Shown: positions 1 through 6,608 of the stretch, piece by piece
Layout of the letters: each line of letters opens with the position of its first letter
Position numbering within the stretch: position 1 is the first letter of the stretch
Assembly (NCBI GenBank): GCA_035602605.1
Contig: DATNLZ010000128.1
Coordinates: 1 to 13,605, forward strand
Length of the DNA stretch: 13,605 nucleotides
Direction of reading: 5' to 3'
Origin: DASQHY01 sp035602605
Lineage (GTDB): Bacteria > Acidobacteriota > Terriglobia > Acidiferrales > UBA7541
Program-made: the position numbers and the translations under genes
Notes under the pieces: model-generated
What the model was told of the DNA's origin: nothing
Database searches by the model: none
The model's input: the letters and a program-made list of their open reading frames with translations, nothing else

Positions 1-1445
1 CTGCCGCCGTAAGAATCCACGCCGCCGCCGTCGCCAGGACGCACGCCAGTCCCCGAGAGTGAAACCGAATCCGGTGAAGAAGGCGCGTTGCTCAAAATGG
101 TGAGCGTACCGGACAATGTCCCGGCGGCTGCCGGAGCGAACGTTACGTTCACTGCGGCGGATTCGCCAGCGGCCAGCGTCAAGGGAAAAGCAGGCAGCGT
201 TGCTAAGGTGAATTGCGAAAGGCTCGCGGCAATTGCGCTAATGGTGACGTTCACGGTCCCTGTGTTTTTGAAAGTAACTGTTTGCGCGGAGCTTGTTGTC
301 CCCAGGTTTAGATTGCCAAAGTTCAAAGAACTGGGTGTAACCCTCAGTTGCGGGCCCGACGTAACACCGGTCCCCGAGAGTGAAACGGCGCTTGGTGAGG
401 TTGCAGCATTGCTCGAAATCGCAAGTGTGGCTGACACGGGGCCAGCAACCGTCGGAGCAAAGGCCACACCCAGGTTAGCTGATTGGCCTGGGGCTATTGT
501 CAGGGGGAATGCTGGACTGGAAACGACCAGAAATTGAGGAGTGCTCGAGGTGATCGCGCTGATAACCAGATCGGCATTGCCGGTGTTTTGCAAAGTGACA
601 GTTTTAATCAATTGGGCTGGGGTCGTGCTGGCGATATTTTGCGCTCCAAAATCAAGAGACGCCGGACTCACGGTGATTGCCGGTGCGCTGGTAAGACCGA
701 CTGCCGTTCCCGAAAGCGCAACAACGGCAGGACCATTTGCCGAATCGTTGGACACCGTAAGAGAACCGGCCACCGCGCCCGATGCGGCGGAACTGGCAGG
801 GACAAACGCGACCTGGATGGGCTTGCTTTCGCCCGGGAGAAGTGTTGCTGGAAGCGCCGGAGCTGAGATGACGGAGAAATTCGCGCTCGCGGTGAACGCG
901 GTCAACGCAAGATTGAAACTACCGGAATTGGTGACCGCTACCGATTGCGAGACGCTCGCGTTTCCGGCGGGAATGCGGCCGAAATCGAGTGTTTGGGGAG
1001 CCAAGCTAATGGTGCTGCTCATACTCGAGCCTGTTCCACTGAGAGCGACAGTGTGCGGGATAGAGGAACCGTTGTGCGACAAACTGAGGGTGCCGGCGCG
1101 CGTTCCACCTGCAGTGGGCGCGAAGACAATTTGAATGGAGCAATTCGCTCCCACGGGAAGAACCGCCGGGCAACTACTTGCTTGAGAGAAGTCTCCACTT
1201 ACCGCAATCGCGGAAATACCCATCGCGGCGTTTCCGGCGTTGGTCACGGTCACGCGCTGCGCACCGCTCTTTGTATTAATTGCTTGCGAGGCGAAGGTAA
1301 GACTGGACGGCGAAACGGCGCCACCAGACGCCACCCGCGATTGTGTGCCAGCAAGGCCTACACAACCGCCAGTTATCAAACTTACTGTAATTAATATGCC
1401 AAACAGGAACCCAGCGAAAACTCTCAGAACGCACCCCCATATCAT
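1..1445 (-). CDS. Secreted choice-of-anchor D (ASPM/SPD-2/Hydin-type) repeat protein, partial
   Basis: Reading the minus strand from the ATG at 1445 gives 481 uninterrupted codons before the left edge. The N-terminus (residues 1-28) has a hydrophobic export segment ending in LITGGC; Cys28 could be lipidated, although TGGC is a poor lipobox. Four Ig-like repeats follow at about residues 44-138, 147-247, 258-359 and 368-467. Each opens with a V/L-x-P-x-x-L-x-F-G type strand, has a V-T-N-x-G-N/S core and an F-x-P turn, and closes with L-S-G-T-(G/A). This is the choice-of-anchor D / ASPM-SPD-2-Hydin pattern, common in acidobacterial cell-surface proteins. After repeat 4 comes a Gly/Asp-rich linker (PGDGGG) leading to an unseen C-terminal domain, so the repeats may be a stalk for a catalytic or binding module. 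The plus-strand ORFs here are antisense shadows. No strong Shine-Dalgarno precedes 1445. Surface location is inferred; the domain call is confident. Confidence 0.9.
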   Translation of the reverse strand, partial: MIWGCVLRVFAGFLFGILITVSLITGGCVGLAGTQSRVASGGAVSPSSLTFASQAINTKSGAQRVTVTNAGNAAMGISAIAVSGDFSQASSCPAVLPVGANCSIQIVFAPTAGGTRAGTLSLSHNGSSIPHTVALSGTGSSMSSTISLAPQTLDFGRIPAGNASVSQSVAVTNSGSFNLALTAFTASANFSVISAPALPATLLPGESKPIQVAFVPASSAASGAVAGSLTVSNDSANGPAVVALSGTAVGLTSAPAITVSPASLDFGAQNIASTTPAQLIKTVTLQNTGNADLVISAITSSTPQFLVVSSPAFPLTIAPGQSANLGVAFAPTVAGPVSATLAISSNAATSPSAVSLSGTGVTSGPQLRVTPSSLNFGNLNLGTTSSAQTVTFKNTGTVNVTISAIAASLSQFTLATLPAFPLTLAAGESAAVNVTFAPAAAGTLSGTLTILSNAPSSPDSVSLSGTGVRPGDGGGVDSYGG

Positions 1446-1988
1446 GTTTGAAATTTTAGGATGCGAGACCGCCCTTGGCTGGGGGCCGGGCGATGGTCAG
1501 GAGCACCGACTTCGTGCGATACGCGAGCTGAAGGAGCAATCGGCCGGTCAATAGGGCCGTCAAACATGTTCCCAGCATCCTGTACAAGAGAGCGTATTAC
1601 CGTGGGGGTTTCGGCGCCGTCGGCGGCGCGCTGATTTTCGCGTAAGACCTTTGGAATGGCATGTTTCCGGGATGTCCTACAGGCGAACAGGGCCCCGGAC
1701 AGGGCGCGACTGGCCGAAAGTACAGCTGAAACGATGCCTCTGAGCCGAGGGCATGCACTCTGGCGTAAGTCTTCAAAGGCTCAGGGCATTTCCGTAGATG
1801 AATTCTGGAATGAGCCCGGGAAATTAGCTTAAGGATCGTCGTATGGCTTACGGCAACGACGGTATTGTATTGGGCGTCGGTAACTTGCTAGCTTGAAACG
1901 GTGTACGCGCAGGAGGTCGAAGTGAAGGATCGGGCCCTCGTCTCGCACGTGAAGAGTCGGAAGCGAATTTGCAGTTCGTCAGGGACGG
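1446..1988. other. Divergent spacer between anchor-D gene and response regulator
   Basis: About 540 bp separate the two divergent starts, so promoters for both must lie here. No established gene is visible. The short ORF at 1456-1578 (minus) and the one at 1922-1999 (plus) are the only protein-like signals. A GC-rich palindromic patch (GGCGCCGTCGGCGGCGCG) lies near 1613-1630. I found no convincing -35/-10 pair, sigma-54 site or known riboswitch core. Confidence 0.5.
1456..1578 (-). CDS. Possible 40-aa upstream ORF before the anchor-D gene
   Basis: A minus-strand ORF starts at ATG 1578 and ends with TAA at 1456-1458, 10 nt before the ATG of the anchor-D gene. It encodes a Leu-rich basic peptide beginning MLGTCLTALLTG and ending PPAKGGLAS, with one short hydrophobic stretch. 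Tight spacing to the next gene and the lack of a good ribosome site for that gene would fit a leader peptide or translational coupling. Its own ribosome site is weak (ACAGG abuts the ATG). It could also be chance or the remnant of a C-terminus. I do not recognise a family. Confidence 0.25.
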   Translation of the reverse strand: MLGTCLTALLTGRLLLQLAYRTKSVLLTIARPPAKGGLAS

Positions 1989-1999
1989 ATGATGCCTAA
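1922..1999 (+). CDS. Possible 25-aa leader ORF overlapping the response-regulator start
   Basis: A consensus AGGAGG at 1911-1916 sits 5 nt before a GTG at 1922, which opens a 25-codon frame ending in TAA at 1997-1999. The stop lies inside the first codons of the downstream response-regulator gene (ATGATGCCTAAG), in another frame. The regulator frame has a TGA at 1950, so this strong ribosome site cannot serve a longer regulator. The peptide (starting VKDRALVSHVKSRKR) is basic and unlike any family I know. Stop/start overlap is typical of translational coupling. Seen directly: the site, the frame and the overlap. Expression is inferred. Confidence 0.35.
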   Translation: MKDRALVSHVKSRKRICSSSGTDDA

Positions 2000-2363
2000 G
2001 TCCATCCTGATCGTAGACGATAATCCTTCGGTCCGGCGAGTCATTCGGCGCATTCTTGAGTCTCACCACGACTTTGACATTTGCGGGGAAGCAGTCAATG
2101 GACAAGACGCCATTGCCAAGGCGCGTCAGCTTCGTCCTGATTTGATTGTGCTGGATTTTTCGATGCCGGTGATGAACGGCGTGGAAGCCGCTGACATGCT
2201 GAGCAAGACCATGCCCGAGATTCCGCTGATCATGCTAACCGCGCATAAGAATCGATTTATTGAGCTTATTGCGCGGGCCGCCGGCGTGAGGACCGTGCTT
2301 CTGAAAGATGAAAGAATGGAAGGGTCGCTACGCGACGCCGTTCATGAACTAACACCAAATTGA
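1992..2363 (+). CDS. Single-domain response regulator (CheY-like receiver)
   Basis: The protein is 123-124 aa and consists of one receiver domain, with no output domain. Numbered from the first of two tandem ATGs (1989), the acidic pair is Asp10/Asp11 (LIVDDN), the phosphoacceptor is Asp56 (VLDFSMP), the switch Thr is Thr84 (MLTAH) and the conserved Lys is Lys106 (LLKDE). The whole phosphorylation site is intact. Start: AGGGAC at 1981-1986 gives better spacing to the second ATG (1992) than to the first. It should receive phosphate from a histidine kinase that is not in this window and act by protein contact. A receiver-PAS protein converges on it from the other strand, ending 33 bp away. A short ORF with a strong ribosome site overlaps its start. 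Confidence 0.93.
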   Translation: MPKSILIVDDNPSVRRVIRRILESHHDFDICGEAVNGQDAIAKARQLRPDLIVLDFSMPVMNGVEAADMLSKTMPEIPLIMLTAHKNRFIELIARAAGVRTVLLKDERMEGSLRDAVHELTPN

Positions 2364-2396
2364 TTTTTGCGGCGTTCTATCTGAGATTGGGCGGAT

Positions 2397-3275
2397 CTAC
2401 GCCCCTTTTTGCAACACGCGAAGTCCATTCAGGGCATCGTTAAGGGCAACAGCCTCGCTGGTCATTTTCGCAGGAGTTTGCTCCAATTGGCGCATGCGGC
2501 GATGGATCGCCAGTAAAGCAACCTCGACTCGGTTCTTGAGTTTGGCCGGGTCGAGCTCGAGCATCGCGCAGCGATAGAGTTCCTTCCAGTCGGTAACCGG
2601 ATCGCAGATCGCGGCCATACAGCCATCGGGGAAAACCCAGGAGCGAAACCGTACGGCTATGGGGCGCCCGCTCTTGTGCTTAAGGATATGCTCTCCCTCA
2701 AGGGCCTTGCGTTGCTGGTATTGCTCGAATAGCCCAGGAACGTCTTCCGGCTCGTAGCTAATCTGATCGAGGGTTTTGTTCAACAGTTCCATTCGCGTGT
2801 AGCCAACCAGCCGGCCAGCGACATTAGAACAGTCCACGATTTGCCGAGAAGGCTCTACGAACACAACATAATCTGAATTTAGCTCGGGGTGCGAATGGTC
2901 GCGTATCTTGACGAGCGCTTCGATTCTGCGGATAAGTTTCTTGGGGTCGCCACCTTTTTCGATAAACAGATCAACGGCATCATCCAACCCCTCCTGAGCG
3001 CCCGGATAAGCAGACAGCATGATGACCGGGATGCGGGGCTTCAACTCTTTGATGCGGACCGCAACCATTCCTCCATCCATGTCCGGCATTGAAAAATCAA
3101 TCACCAGAGCATCAACAGGATTCGAGCTGAAAAGATCGATTCCCTCTTTGCCACTGCAAGCGGCTAGAACCGAAAAACCTGCTGACTGCAGAACCAATTT
3201 ACGGAGCATCAGATTCGATGGTTCATCGTCAATACAGAGGATTTGATATTGCTTGGAGGATTTGGCGCCGTTCAT
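2397..3275 (-). CDS. Response regulator with receiver, PAS and C-terminal helical module
   Basis: The protein is 292 aa. Residues 10-125 form a receiver: Asp16/Asp17 (CIDDEP), phosphoacceptor Asp60 (VIDFSMPDMDG), Ser88 in the switch position and Lys107 (IEKGG). Residues ~134-226 read as a PAS domain (VVFVEPSRQIVDCSN, then LVGYTRMELL and a central HKSGRPIAVRFRSW strand). Residues 229-292 are a predicted helical tail with W-x3-Y-x2-A...ELD...L..R...A..AI..R and E..AL.DAL..LR.L. This tail matches the stand-alone protein at 12532-12762 (see findings). There is no DNA-binding, kinase or GGDEF/EAL domain, so it probably signals by protein contact. GGGGAA lies 4-5 nt before the ATG. A promoter-like element with repeated half-sites lies upstream at 3386-3432. 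Confidence 0.92.
   Translation of the reverse strand: MNGAKSSKQYQILCIDDEPSNLMLRKLVLQSAGFSVLAACSGKEGIDLFSSNPVDALVIDFSMPDMDGGMVAVRIKELKPRIPVIMLSAYPGAQEGLDDAVDLFIEKGGDPKKLIRRIEALVKIRDHSHPELNSDYVVFVEPSRQIVDCSNVAGRLVGYTRMELLNKTLDQISYEPEDVPGLFEQYQQRKALEGEHILKHKSGRPIAVRFRSWVFPDGCMAAICDPVTDWKELYRCAMLELDPAKLKNRVEVALLAIHRRMRQLEQTPAKMTSEAVALNDALNGLRVLQKGA
2400..2591 (-). other. C-terminal 64-aa helical module of the receiver-PAS protein
   Basis: This is the segment for residues 229-292 of the receiver-PAS protein. Aligned by eye with residues 8-70 of the 76 aa protein at 12532-12762, about 24 of 64 positions are identical with a single one-residue gap. Shared landmarks in order are W, Y, A, ELD, L, R, A, AI, R, L, P, E, AL-x-DAL and LR-x-L. 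The spacing of hydrophobic residues suggests two or three helices. Function unknown. Confidence 0.7.
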
Positions 3276-3385
3276 TTATTCCCCGAACTTGTACCTTAGC
3301 TGGGCGAACTTCAGCTCGAGCAAATAGTCTGCCGGGGTGCCGGCCCCAGCAATTTAGAAATCTGACTGAAACGGAACGCTGCGTC

Positions 3386-3415
3386 GTTATACAGGCGTTG
3401 CTGCAATCAAGTCTA
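3386..3415 (-). promoter_or_regulatory. Promoter-like element upstream of the receiver-PAS gene
   Basis: On the minus strand a TAGACT (3410-3415) and a TATAAC (3386-3391) are 18 bp apart. They match the sigma-70 hexamers TTGACA at 4 of 6 and TATAAT at 5 of 6. The element points at the receiver-PAS gene about 110 bp downstream. It would let that gene be transcribed separately from the ku/MerR-TPR unit. Prediction by eye only. Confidence 0.35.
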
Positions 3416-3432
3416 TACAGGATTACCTGTAT
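3389..3432. promoter_or_regulatory. Operator-like ATACAGG half-sites (one direct, one inverted pair)
   Basis: ATACAGG occurs at 3389-3395 and 3415-3421, and its exact inverse CCTGTAT at 3426-3432, separated from the second copy by ATTA. The first copy overlaps the putative -10 and the inverted pair borders the putative -35 of the promoter-like element for the receiver-PAS gene. No U-run follows on either strand, so a terminator for the MerR-TPR gene ending at 3455 is less likely than a protein-binding site. The MerR-type regulator encoded next door is a candidate binder, by proximity only. Confidence 0.35.
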
Positions 3433-3454
3433 GCATTAACCCTCTATTGATACA

Positions 3455-4312
3455 TTACGGCTTAAGGGACCCTAATCGCTGGCGGGCATACTTTGACCAA
3501 GGGCCGGTTGGATCAAGATCGATGTATCGTTGCCAATGCTGGCGAGCCTCGTCATGGGCGCCGAGCTTTTCACAGACAAACGCGAGGTTGTAGTGTGCGT
3601 CGGCACAGCCCTCATCCAATCGAACCGCGAGCCGCAAATGTTGCCGGGCTGGCTCGGTTTGTCCTAGTTCGTCGAGAACGCTGCCAAGGTTAAATTGGGC
3701 GACGGCGCTTTCGGCGTCTCGTTCGACTGCGGCCTCGAAGCAGGTCATGGCTTTCTCTAGATTAGCTTGCTCGTAGTGCAGCATGCCCAAATTAATCAGC
3801 GCATCGAGATGGCGCGGGTTGATCGCTAGTACTCGCTCGTAAGCTTCGATTGCCTTGGGCCTGGACGCAGGCTCAGATTCATGCTGCAGAGCCATCAAGA
3901 AACAGGATTCAGCATTGCGCTCCGGCATGACGCGAACTTTGTTGCTTAACTCGCGGGTATCGAAATTCAGCATGAATTGGCCGGAAATCGGCTCGAGCCT
4001 GGACCCGCCGCGGTCGATGACCACATCGCGGCCATCGGAAAGAATGCGCAGTTCCGTCAAGGGCTCTTTGACTTCGGCGAGCTCTTGCTGAAGAGCGGCG
4101 AGGGAACGTCGCAGGCGTGTGGGGGTTACACCCTTGGCAATCAGCTGCTTGGTGGTGCGCAAACTGATGAGATCGCGGAAATCGTAGAATTTCTCGAGGC
4201 CGTTTTTCTGTGGTGCAACCAGACGCAGCTTTTCCCAATAATCCAGTTGCTTAGCGGTGACGTCAACAATGCGCTGAACTTCACCACGCGTGAATCGGTC
4301 GGTTGTGCTCAT
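3455..4312 (-). CDS. MerR-family HTH / TPR-repeat protein, downstream of ku
   Basis: The protein is 285 aa. Residues 7-75 form a MerR-type winged helix-turn-helix: FTRGEVQRIVDVTAKQLDYW is the HTH, followed by LRLVAP and a wing ending in FYDFRDLISLRTTKQL. Residues ~81-120 form a short strand-rich linker (ELRILSDGRDVVIDRG, then PISGQFMLNFDTR). Residues ~134-285 are tetratricopeptide repeats with the usual A-x-x-x-Y/F, NLG and ALxxNP-like positions (e.g. AYERVLAINPRHLDALINLG). Classic MerR proteins carry a dimerising coil and effector domain after the HTH, so this is a hybrid. The ATG lies 6 bp after the ku stop, so the two are almost certainly cotranscribed. It may regulate ku or its own operon; that role is inferred. 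Confidence 0.9.
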   Translation of the reverse strand: MSTTDRFTRGEVQRIVDVTAKQLDYWEKLRLVAPQKNGLEKFYDFRDLISLRTTKQLIAKGVTPTRLRRSLAALQQELAEVKEPLTELRILSDGRDVVIDRGGSRLEPISGQFMLNFDTRELSNKVRVMPERNAESCFLMALQHESEPASRPKAIEAYERVLAINPRHLDALINLGMLHYEQANLEKAMTCFEAAVERDAESAVAQFNLGSVLDELGQTEPARQHLRLAVRLDEGCADAHYNLAFVCEKLGAHDEARQHWQRYIDLDPTGPWSKYARQRLGSLKP

Positions 4313-4318
4313 CTACAC

Positions 4319-5167
4319 TCAGCCTGCCGATCGCTTGCTCCTCTTTTGTGTTTGCGTTGCTGCCGGTACAACGCGAAGCGGTGGCTTCTTGGTTGGCGCA
4401 GCAGGCTTTTCCGCCAGGCTTTTCTTGAGCGCGGCCATCAAATCGATTACCGGGGCGAGTTGTGGATGAGGAGCCTCGGCAATTTCCTGGCCTTGCTGTT
4501 TTGCGGCGATCAATGCCAGCATTCTCTCACGATACTCGTCTCGATACTTCTCCGGCTGGAATGGCGCCGCAAGGCTCTCGATTAATTGCATTGCCAGCTT
4601 TTGCTCCTGCTCCTTCGGCTGAACAGTTTCGGTGCGACCATACTCGGCGACCTGGCGAATTTCATTCGTATAAAACATGGTGTGCAGGGTCAGCCCTTTG
4701 GCGCGTGGGCGAATCACCACGATGTGTTCACGCTGATGCATGGACAGTTTGGCAATTGCCGCATAGCCGGATTGTTCCATGGCTTTCAGCAGGAGTTGGT
4801 ATGCCTTCTCCCCGGCTTCTTCCGGTGTCATGTAATAGGAAGAGTCATAGTATAGCGGATCGATCTCATCAATCTTAACAAACTCAAGAATTTCCATGCT
4901 GCGAGCGGATTCCGGCTCGATCTTATCAAGCTCTTCTTCCTTGAAGAGCACGTATTGGTCTTTGTCGTATTCGTAGCCCTTGACGATCTCCGAGCGCTCC
5001 ACCTTGCGATCGCACGTCGGACAGTATAGCGGCATGCGAATCCGCGAATTGCAAACGCTGTGCAGCTGATTTAAGCCGATGCGCTCGCTGCGCCCCGCGG
5101 AAAAAAGGCGAATAGGAATCGAGATGAGCCCGAATGTGAGATAACCCTTCCAAACCGAGGTGGCCAT
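4319..5167 (-). CDS. ku: Non-homologous end-joining protein Ku
   Basis: The protein is 282 aa, typical for bacterial Ku, which forms a ring-shaped homodimer on double-strand DNA ends and recruits ligase LigD. Hallmarks: N-terminal WKGYLTFGLISIPIRLFSA, then HSVCNSRIRMPLYCPTCDR (Cys39, Cys49, Cys52), VKGYEYDKDQYVLFKEEEL, and the DPLYYDSSYYMTPEE stretch of the bridge region. HTMFYTNEIR and PEKYRDEYRERM follow. The C-terminal tail from about residue 255 is Lys/Arg/Pro-rich, as in the extended Ku proteins of mycobacteria, where such tails bind DNA. I chose the ATG at 5167 because GGGAGGA precedes it by 7 nt and MATSVWKGYL is the usual Ku start; the upstream in-frame ATG (5215) adds 16 non-conserved residues. 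No ligD or primase gene is present in this window. Confidence 0.96.
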   Translation of the reverse strand: MATSVWKGYLTFGLISIPIRLFSAGRSERIGLNQLHSVCNSRIRMPLYCPTCDRKVERSEIVKGYEYDKDQYVLFKEEELDKIEPESARSMEILEFVKIDEIDPLYYDSSYYMTPEEAGEKAYQLLLKAMEQSGYAAIAKLSMHQREHIVVIRPRAKGLTLHTMFYTNEIRQVAEYGRTETVQPKEQEQKLAMQLIESLAAPFQPEKYRDEYRERMLALIAAKQQGQEIAEAPHPQLAPVIDLMAALKKSLAEKPAAPTKKPPLRVVPAATQTQKRSKRSAG

Positions 5168-5528
5168 CGTCCAATCCTCCCACGGAAAGCTGACAAAGCA
5201 TCCCTTGAGCAGCAAGATTAATCGGCCCGGAGAGGGGATGCAAGGCGAAATCGAGGCGAATTAGCTATAAAGCCAAGACTGTCATGACGCCGCTTGCCCC
5301 CTGGGCCGCAAAATACCATCGCTGGGTCTGCCCCCAAGCGCAAAGTTCGCCGCCTAGGGAGTGTCCTTCTGCCCTTAACCATGCGGCCTCCCGGGGAATC
5401 GTTTTCGATTGCAGGAAAGCCCCTAAATTTGCGATTCTAAAGAGGCTCAGGTACCCTTCCTCTATGCCTATTCGGGCGCAGAGGGCCCAGCCGCTGGTGG
5501 AGTATTTCTTGTGAGGGGAAGGTGAGAG
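5168..5528. other. Divergent intergenic region between ku and an outer-membrane protein gene
   Basis: This 361 bp stretch must hold promoters for ku (minus) and the barrel gene (plus). A plus frame at 5284-5514 (76 codons) shows no signal, domain or ribosome site and I treat it as chance. I see no clear -35/-10 pair, terminator hairpin or repeat. Confidence 0.5.
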
Positions 5529-6101
5529 ATGATCAAATGCATAGCCTCTGGCACTTTACTGCTGTTTGTTTCCCTCCCGGCGCTGGCTCAGAGACCCAAA
5601 GCACCCGGTTCAGCGAGAGGTCCGGTCATCGAACTGTTCGGCGGGTACGCGCGTACACCGATTAAATCCGGCGAAACAACTGTCGGCAACGGTTTTGTCG
5701 GTTCCTTTGCGTGGAACGCAAAATCATGGCTGCAAATTGCCGCCGATGCCAGCTACAACCGCGGTTCATCCAACCTGACGAAAAATGTCTTGTACGGGAA
5801 TCATTACGGTCCTCGGGTGTTCTATCACCATCTAAGTAGGAGCTTCACCCCGTTTGCGGAGGCCCTTTTTGGCGGCTCGCATGTAAGTACTACCTTCCCT
5901 CAGGGTGGTCTACGCGATTATTCTGATAATGGGTTTTCAACGAAAGTAGGCGGCGGCGTGGACTTCAATCTTCGACCGCATCTTTCCATACGATTGTTCG
6001 AGGTTGACTTGTATCGAACATCGTTCTTCAACGGTCATCAGAACACGTACTGGATATCGAGCGGTCTCGTGCTACGGCTTGGGGGAGGCGGATTCCGCTG
6101 A
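5529..6101 (+). CDS. Outer-membrane beta-barrel protein
   Basis: The protein is 190 aa. Residues 1-20 are a Sec signal peptide (MIKCIASGTLLLFVSLPALA, cleavage before QRP). The mature part has alternating polar/apolar strands with aromatic girdle residues: VIELFGGYARTP, FVGSFAWNAKSWLQIAADASY, YHHLSRSFTPFAEALFGGSH, FSTKVGGGVDFNLRPHLSIRL and TYWISSGLVLRLGG. This is the eight-stranded OmpA/OmpW-like 'outer membrane beta-barrel' pattern. Translation starts at 5529 after a purine-rich GGGGAAGGTGAGAG. It opens a run of exported-protein genes on the plus strand. Ligand and role are unknown. Confidence 0.85.
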   Translation: MIKCIASGTLLLFVSLPALAQRPKAPGSARGPVIELFGGYARTPIKSGETTVGNGFVGSFAWNAKSWLQIAADASYNRGSSNLTKNVLYGNHYGPRVFYHHLSRSFTPFAEALFGGSHVSTTFPQGGLRDYSDNGFSTKVGGGVDFNLRPHLSIRLFEVDLYRTSFFNGHQNTYWISSGLVLRLGGGGFR

Positions 6102-6203
6102 GCCGAGAGGATATCGCTTACATTGAATAAAGTGTACGAATCACGTGTAGTGGGCTACTTTGAGCGGCGTTGACGGGTGTTCCGGCCCAGCCAAGTTCCG
6201 GTT

Positions 6204-6431
6204 ATGACCCTTGCACTCATTCTCGCGATCTCTGTTGGCGTTGGAGCTGGCATCCGACGCCGGTGGGCGCTGTTGTTGCCTGTTTCCGTTGGTTGCGTCA
6301 GCGCAGCCGCGGTTTCGATGAGCGGTCATGGACTGGGAGACACTCCGATTCCGTTTCTCGTGGCGGCGGCGACCACGGCGATGGTCGTCGGGATACTACT
6401 GCGAAGGCGTCAGTTGCGGCACTCGTTCTAG
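6204..6431 (+). CDS. Small two-helix membrane protein
   Basis: Starting from the ATG at 6204 the frame encodes 75 aa; a GTG at 6177 would add nine residues. Three hydrophobic stretches are visible: LALILAISVGVGAG (near residue 3), WALLLPVSVGCVSAAAV and PFLVAAATTAMVVGILL. They are separated by basic loops (IRRRW and the C-terminal RRRQLRH), giving two or three membrane segments with positive charges cytoplasmic. GHGLGDTPIPF is the only conserved-looking loop. No strong Shine-Dalgarno is visible. I do not recognise a named family. Membrane location is well supported, existence as a gene moderately so. Confidence 0.55.
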   Translation: MTLALILAISVGVGAGIRRRWALLLPVSVGCVSAAAVSMSGHGLGDTPIPFLVAAATTAMVVGILLRRRQLRHSF

Positions 6432-6608
6432 TACGGCGACGCTACGCCGCTTTTGCTTTCTTAGCCCCCTCCAGTTCGAAATCGCCCACTACCCGAATCA
6501 CACTGCTCGCGCTAGACGGTCCTGTGATAGATTAGTGTCCGAAGAAATAACCAAACTCAGGTTCCAAAACCATATGCCGGGCATAATTACGTGTGAAGGA
6601 GTCCGAAC

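Noticed and set aside
88..1394. Several plus-strand frames with protein-like composition
   Set aside because: They are antisense to the continuous 481-codon anchor-D frame, which has clear repeats and an export signal.
1869..1892. Sigma-54-like TTGG...TTGC upstream of the response regulator
   Set aside because: The GG and GC are 13 bp apart rather than the required 10.
5168..5215. Upstream ATG extending Ku by 16 residues
   Set aside because: The extension is not Ku-like, and a strong GGGAGGA precedes the internal ATG at 5167 where conserved Ku sequence begins.
5284..5514. 76-codon plus frame upstream of the barrel gene
   Set aside because: No ribosome site, no domain pattern, and composition like noncoding DNA.
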